Part shown: piece after piece, positions 61,601-64,000 of the stretch
Layout: each line of letters starts with the position of its first letter
Position numbering within the stretch: the first letter of the stretch is position 1
From: Sisyra terminalis
Lineage: Eukaryota; Arthropoda; Insecta; Neuroptera; Sisyridae
DNA length: 64,000 bases
Direction: 5' to 3'
NCBI GenBank assembly: GCA_958496175.1
Contig: OY292274.1
Coordinates: forward strand, 71,000,630-71,064,629
The notes under the pieces: model-generated
Told to the model about the DNA's origin: nothing
Seen by the model: only the letters and a program-made list of their open reading frames with translations
Database searches by the model: none
Made by a program: the position numbers and the translations under genes

Positions 61601-62272
61601 ATGGGAAAAGTTTAAACACACGTAAACTTTTTTTTCCGGCAAAGATATATAAAAATAATTATTTTTAAATTTATCAAAATGTTTAGAAAATTAATAAATT
61701 GCCTTGATTTTTTTTAATGCAAAAATTCATTCAAATAATAACAATAAAATATTTCTATAAGCTCTAATTCTTGCACAGTAGGGTGCATTTCGTATGCTAC
61801 GTGACAACGGCACCCAACCGTGCAATTATTAGAGCCAATTAAAATATATTATTATTATCATATCAATGAATTTTTGCACAGTAGGAAGCAAGCCATAAAT
61901 TTTAAATTTTACTACTAAAATCGAAAAGTTTTTTTTTGAAATACTTGAAGATAAAAAGGTCAAAACAATCCCCGGAATTTAAATCGCAAAAGTTGCTATA
62001 CCCTTGTGAAACTTTAATTGCTTGTGTAGGCAACCAGGTTGACATTAAAGCAACTTAAATTGCCATTATTTATTTTTTTCAAGTCTTACAATTCTACATT
62101 GAGACTTCCTCGTAAACATTCTTTTCGGACATTGAATATGATGATGGGATGATAACCAAGATCGCATATTTAACCATGCAACAGTATTAGTAGGTCGTTC
62201 GCCCCCCTCATTGTGCAATAAAACTAATTCTTTTTGTGTTCTCACAGCCAAACGTTCCACTTCTTTTTCAAT
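48650..62272 (-). CDS. sws: swiss cheese / neuropathy target esterase, C-terminal patatin half (partial)
   Basis: Exons in transcript order: 62090-62272, 61205-61360, 61025-61144, 57358-57544, 53301-53417 (or 52668-52784), 52205-52416, 51877-52133, 51712-51814, 48650-48751 (or 49223-49273). Together they encode 479 residues, all in frame. They cover the linker ([17 protein letters not shown]), the oxyanion loop [12 protein letters not shown], the nucleophile motif GGVSIGAF with the catalytic Ser, [12 protein letters not shown], the catalytic Asp in DGG, and the conserved tail [16 protein letters not shown] is an ER-membrane lysophospholipase acting on phosphatidylcholine and lysophosphatidylcholine; loss causes neurodegeneration in flies. 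The N-terminal transmembrane segment and cyclic-nucleotide-binding domains must lie beyond the right edge. Two exon choices (active-site exon, last exon) are visible. Introns are large and full of repeats. Confidence 0.95.
48821..48920. mobile_element. 100-bp PIF/Harbinger-like MITE
   Basis: AGGCCATTCATAAATTA at the left and the inverse of TAAATTATGAACGGCCT at the right flank an AT-rich centre. The ends belong to the same type as 34031-34391. It lies between the two terminal exons of swiss cheese. Confidence 0.65.
49223..49273 (-). CDS. sws: swiss cheese terminal exon, proximal alternative
   Basis: A second acceptor (TTTTTCAG) leads to 17 codons in the same phase, [20 protein letters not shown]. 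It begins SD like the distal exon, so both acceptors continue the same acidic stretch but end it differently. Using it would give a C-terminus 17 residues shorter, without the basic RRR segment. Whether it is used is not known from sequence; chance is possible because it is short. Confidence 0.45.
   Translation of the reverse strand, partial: SDDGSDDMVVLLSTSL
49998..51190. repeat. Tandem repeat of about 390 bp with E-boxes, cluster 1
   Basis: About three units in the swiss cheese intron between 49273 and 51712. Each has CACGTG (50061, 50588, 50960) within AAACCACGTGGTCAGAGCTT or a close variant, then GGCGCTGTACAAAA, then TGCATAATAATAGCAT; the last word repeats 379 bp apart (50518 and 50897). 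The first unit carries the CRE MITE (50090-50240) inserted after its E-box. Confidence 0.8.
50090..50240 (+). mobile_element. CRE-carrying MITE, copy 3
   Basis: Same element as 19872-20033, with TGACGTCA at 50190-50197 and both ends present (AGGTTTATAAAATACACAAG and CCTGTGTATTTACAAACCTT). It interrupts a tandem-repeat unit; the words ACTTGCA and AACTGGCA on its two sides suggest a target duplication of about 8 bp. Confidence 0.8.
51190..51600. repeat. Dispersed repeat, copy 1 (matches 56456-56800)
   Basis: From TTTTATGGGTTATTAATTTC onward about 350 bp are nearly identical to the copy at 56456-56800, and both follow the E-box tandem repeats. The copy here has a longer 3' part with GGCCAACTCGCCATGTAGAT, which also occurs inside the inverted-repeat element at 32806-33816. 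A plus-strand open frame (51416-51601) has no recognisable product. Confidence 0.65.
52571..52601. repeat. Poly-A tract of about 30 bp
   Basis: A near-pure A run in the swiss cheese intron between 52416 and 52668, just downstream (in transcript direction) of the alternative active-site exon. On the transcript strand it is a long U tract close to the donor of that exon, where U-rich binding proteins such as TIA-1 can influence exon choice. The regulatory role is inference. Confidence 0.5.
52668..52784 (-). CDS. sws: swiss cheese active-site exon, alternative version 2
   Basis: The exon has 117 nt with an acceptor ATATTAG before 52784 and a donor GTATAC after 52668, and it enters and leaves in phase 1, exactly as 53301-53417. 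It encodes 39 residues including [20 protein letters not shown] and [12 protein letters not shown]. The catalytic Asp of DG and all structural motifs are kept, with about 23 of 39 residues shared with version 1. The DGC and NNVP wording is, from memory, closer to the fly SWS protein, while version 1 is closer to vertebrate NTE. Including both would break the domain, so they should be mutually exclusive. Confidence 0.85.
53301..53417 (-). CDS. sws: swiss cheese active-site exon, version 1
   Basis: The exon has 117 nt with an acceptor GATCCACAG before 53417 and a donor GTATGT after 53301, in phase 1 on both sides. It encodes [20 protein letters not shown] and [12 protein letters not shown], the form typical of vertebrate NTE, with the catalytic Asp in DGG. 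It lies 516 bp upstream of version 2 on the transcript. Confidence 0.9.
54493..55505. mobile_element. Foldback element, family 1, copy e (most complete)
   Basis: Both terminal words are present (AACTGATTC at the left, GAATCAGTCT at the right) with arms of about 430 bp and a short centre near 54975-55015. It is the best copy for a consensus. Beyond both ends the flanking tandem-repeat DNA is itself inverted: GGCTTTTTCACAATATTCAT to the left is the inverse of the sequence at 55513-55540. Confidence 0.9.
55713..55830 (+). mobile_element. CRE-carrying MITE, copy 4 (right end lost)
   Basis: Starts AGGTTTATAAAATACACAGG and keeps TGACGTCA at 55813-55820, then loses the CCTGTG end. It sits at the same point of the E-box repeat unit as copy 3 (directly after the AACTGGCA word). 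Confidence 0.75.
56456..56800. repeat. Dispersed repeat, copy 2 (matches 51190-51600)
   Basis: Nearly identical to 51190-51545, then diverges. An unrelated plus-strand open frame (56810-57007) follows; no product is recognised. Confidence 0.65.
57690..58945. repeat. Large palindrome with RTE-like retroelement tails
   Basis: The left arm (about 57690-58080) and right arm (about 58507-58945) are inverse copies, marked by CCCTAGGGATGAAAACAGAA / inverse and TGTGTGTCCCGATTTAACTA / inverse. The ends ACAGACAGACGTAAGAATTT and TATATATTAGTATAGAT are the kind of 3' tail seen on insect non-LTR (RTE-type) retroelements. Between the arms is TAGCTGATCCCGGCGACTTC (58083), a word common in such tails. No reverse transcriptase remnant is present. 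Confidence 0.65.
58950..59765. mobile_element. Foldback element, family 3
   Basis: An 0.8-kb palindrome from TTAGGGTGATTTTTTTTTTA to AAAAAAAAATCACTCTAA. The arms share GTAGTACGGGCCACTGA / inverse, CTCACACCGGTGAGGTAGTA / inverse and CTTGGTCGAGGACTTAAAAT / inverse. It also has CGCTCTACAAAAGTGCCC and a TTGAGCCCTTAATATTAA word at the same relative places as families 1 and 2. It is followed by a TA microsatellite. Confidence 0.8.
59766..60745. repeat. AAT microsatellite and inverted copy of the 58081-58480 segment
   Basis: An AAT/AGT microsatellite lies at about 59961-59995. From about 60330 to 60745 the DNA is the inverse of 58081-58480, ending GTTACGCAGACGAAGTCGCG and AATCAGCTAGT, the inverse of the word at 58080-58113. 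The two copies thus bracket about 2.66 kb within one swiss cheese intron. Confidence 0.65.
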
Positions 62273-62317
62273 CTGAAAATTACACACATTAAAAATACAA
62301 TCGCTATAGTATTCATT

Positions 62318-63999
62318 AGACTGATTCAAAAAAAAAAAATTATGAATTTTTTTTTCTTAATTTTATCGAAAATTTTGTTGGGAATGACCAAAAAAAAAAT
62401 CCTGTGAAAGTTTAAGCTTTTAATATTAATATTAAGAGGCATCGCAAATTTCGATTTTCCACTTAAATAACATGGCAACAATATTCTCTGGCACTTTGAA
62501 ATTTTATAGCTCACGTTGATGACGACAATATTTCGGAATGACCAACATATATTTTTGTAGAAAATTGAACGATCTACAAAAAAGGTCTCGGACAAGTTTT
62601 TGATATATTTATTCCTTCAAAAGTTATTCGAGGTCAAAGTTGAACTAAAGAGAAATTTTAATATTTTTTCAATTTTTTCACGCAACCATCAATTTGATGA
62701 GAAAATTTTATAGGACATTTTTTGTAGAGCACTTTTTTTCCTATAACTTATCTCTATAAAAGTTTTTGATATTTTTTACAGGTCCTAAGTTATTTGCATT
62801 AAACCGAAAATTCCCTGAATTATTATATTTTAACATAAAAATTATTTTTTTTATTTTAATTAAAACTTGTAAAAACCTGTAAAAAATATCAAAAACTTAT
62901 ATAGAGATAAGTTATAGAAAAAAAAATGGTCTACAAAAAATGTCCTATAAAATTTTCTCATCAAATTGATGGTTGCGTCAAAAAATTGAAAAAATATTAA
63001 AATTTCTCTTTAGTTGACCTCGAATAACTTTTGAAGGGATAAATATATCAAAAACTTGTGAGAGACCTTTTTTGTAGATCATTCAATTTTCTACGTGAAT
63101 ATTAAGGTGGTCTTTAATAGGGATGTTTTTGAACTTCTTTGCTCCCAGGGGCTGAAATGGTTGCAAATTGCTAAAGAAAAATTTCCTGAAAATTTGGGCT
63201 CTTAATATTAACTTTAAGATGGTCCGCTTTCAAACTGAAATTACTTATGGAAATAACGTGGGAAAAAATATTTTTTTCCTTAAGAATTCCATAATTCAAC
63301 GGCAAATTAATCATAAGTAACAAATCGCGTCATGTGTATTGTAAATTTAACGCTCTACAAAAAAGAGTTCTTACCATTAAAGTTGGTTAAATACCAAATA
63401 TTGTATTTGCTTTTTTTTGATCAATAATACAAATTTTGTATAAGAAATTTGATATATTTCGTAAAAATAAGTATTTACTTAATAATTATAGTTGATAATA
63501 TTAATAATTAAACTTTGATCTTGAATAACTCTTAAGCCAATAGATTTAGCGAAAAATTATAAGAGCTCTTTTTTGTAGAGCGTTAAATTTACAATAAACA
63601 TAACGTGACTAGTTACTTTCGATTTATTTGTCACTGAGTTATGGAATTTTTGAGAAAAAAATAAATTTTGTCCACGTTATTTCCGTAAGAAACGTAAGTT
63701 GGAAAGCGGACTATATTCAAGTTAATATTAAGAGCTCAAATTTTCAGGGAATTTTTCTTAACAATTTGGGAACATTTGAGCCCCTGGGAGCAAAGAAATT
63801 CAAAAACACCCCTACTAAGGACCACCCTAATGAATATACCTTGGTCATTTCGAAATATTGTCACCAACGTTAGCTATAAAATTTGCGGCACTTCTTAATA
63901 TTAAGAGCTTAAACTTTCACAGGATTTTTTTTTGGTCATTCCCAACAATATTTTCGATATAATTAAGAAAAAAAAAATCATTTTTTTTGAATCAATCTA
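62318..63999. mobile_element. Foldback element, family 1, copy f, split by a family 2 element
   Basis: Starts AGACTGATTC at 62319 and ends TTGAATCAATCTAG at the window edge. Its right arm is interrupted between 63102 and 63831 by a family 2 element and then continues exactly where it left off (ATACCTTGGTCATTTCGAAA). It lies in the swiss cheese intron upstream of 62272, and no further exon of that gene was found before the edge. Confidence 0.9.
63103..63830. mobile_element. Foldback element, family 2, nested in copy f
   Basis: The left end TAAGGTGGTCTTTAATAGGG and the inverse of the right end CCCCTACTAAGGACCACCCTA match, and the arms meet in an AT-rich centre near 63440-63500. An exact 7-bp duplication TGAATAT flanks it (63096-63102 and 63831-63837). 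It belongs to the same family as 26445-27235. Confidence 0.9.
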
Positions 64000-64000
64000 G

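Noticed and set aside
48650..62272. Patatin gene first read as calcium-independent phospholipase A2 (iPLA2-VIA)
   Set aside because: The tail motifs [10 protein letters not shown], the linker SSHHHIQCP and the [12 protein letters not shown] segment belong to neuropathy target esterase, and no ankyrin repeats are present.

Overview
The window is AT-rich animal DNA from an arthropod, most likely an insect. A C2H2 protein with a ZAD domain (an arthropod-specific domain) is present, an MBD-R2-type protein carries the insect THAP-Tudor-MBD-C2H2-PHD order, and most introns are 55-75 bp with T-rich acceptors. Transposon style and base composition would fit a hemipteran, but the order cannot be fixed from sequence alone. 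Gene models below were assembled by hand from splice sites and reading-frame continuity; each complete one closes to a whole number of codons.

Layout. 1-3300: about 9.7 near-identical 340-bp satellite units running off the left edge, followed by a decayed edge unit. 3.4-6.5 kb: no gene seen. 6.5-19.7 kb: a large, old tandem duplication (copy A about 6.5-12.06 kb, copy B about 12.64-19.69 kb) with no convincing protein gene. It contains islands of very high A/B identity bounded by splice-like signals, read here as two paralogous spliced long noncoding RNA genes. 20.4-24.8 kb (+): MBD-R2 (NSL chromatin complex). 24.87-27.80 kb (-): secreted C-type lectin, convergent with MBD-R2 (70 bp between stop codons) and divergent from the next gene. 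28.72-37.93 kb (+): CEP135/Bld10 centriole protein, 18 exons. 41.44-42.16 kb (+): Hikeshi (Hsp70 nuclear import). 42.60-45.58 kb (+): ZAD protein with 11 C2H2 fingers. 48.65-62.27 kb (-): the 3' half (patatin esterase domain) of swiss cheese / neuropathy target esterase; its 5' half lies beyond the right edge.

The introns and gaps from 26 kb onward are full of non-autonomous elements: long-armed foldback elements of at least three sequence families that share a common internal word order, hAT-like and PIF/Harbinger-like MITEs with target-site duplications, a MITE carrying a CRE palindrome (TGACGTCA) that lies just upstream of two genes, and two clusters of a roughly 390-bp tandem repeat with an E-box (CACGTG) in nearly every unit.

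The strongest new-looking signals are (1) a pair of 39-codon, same-phase, mutually exclusive exons in swiss cheese that would swap the segment holding the catalytic Asp, (2) the duplicated noncoding gene pair with near-invariant structured islands, and (3) the family of foldback elements with a shared layout. The genes are otherwise ordinary housekeeping neighbours with no operon-like relationship.
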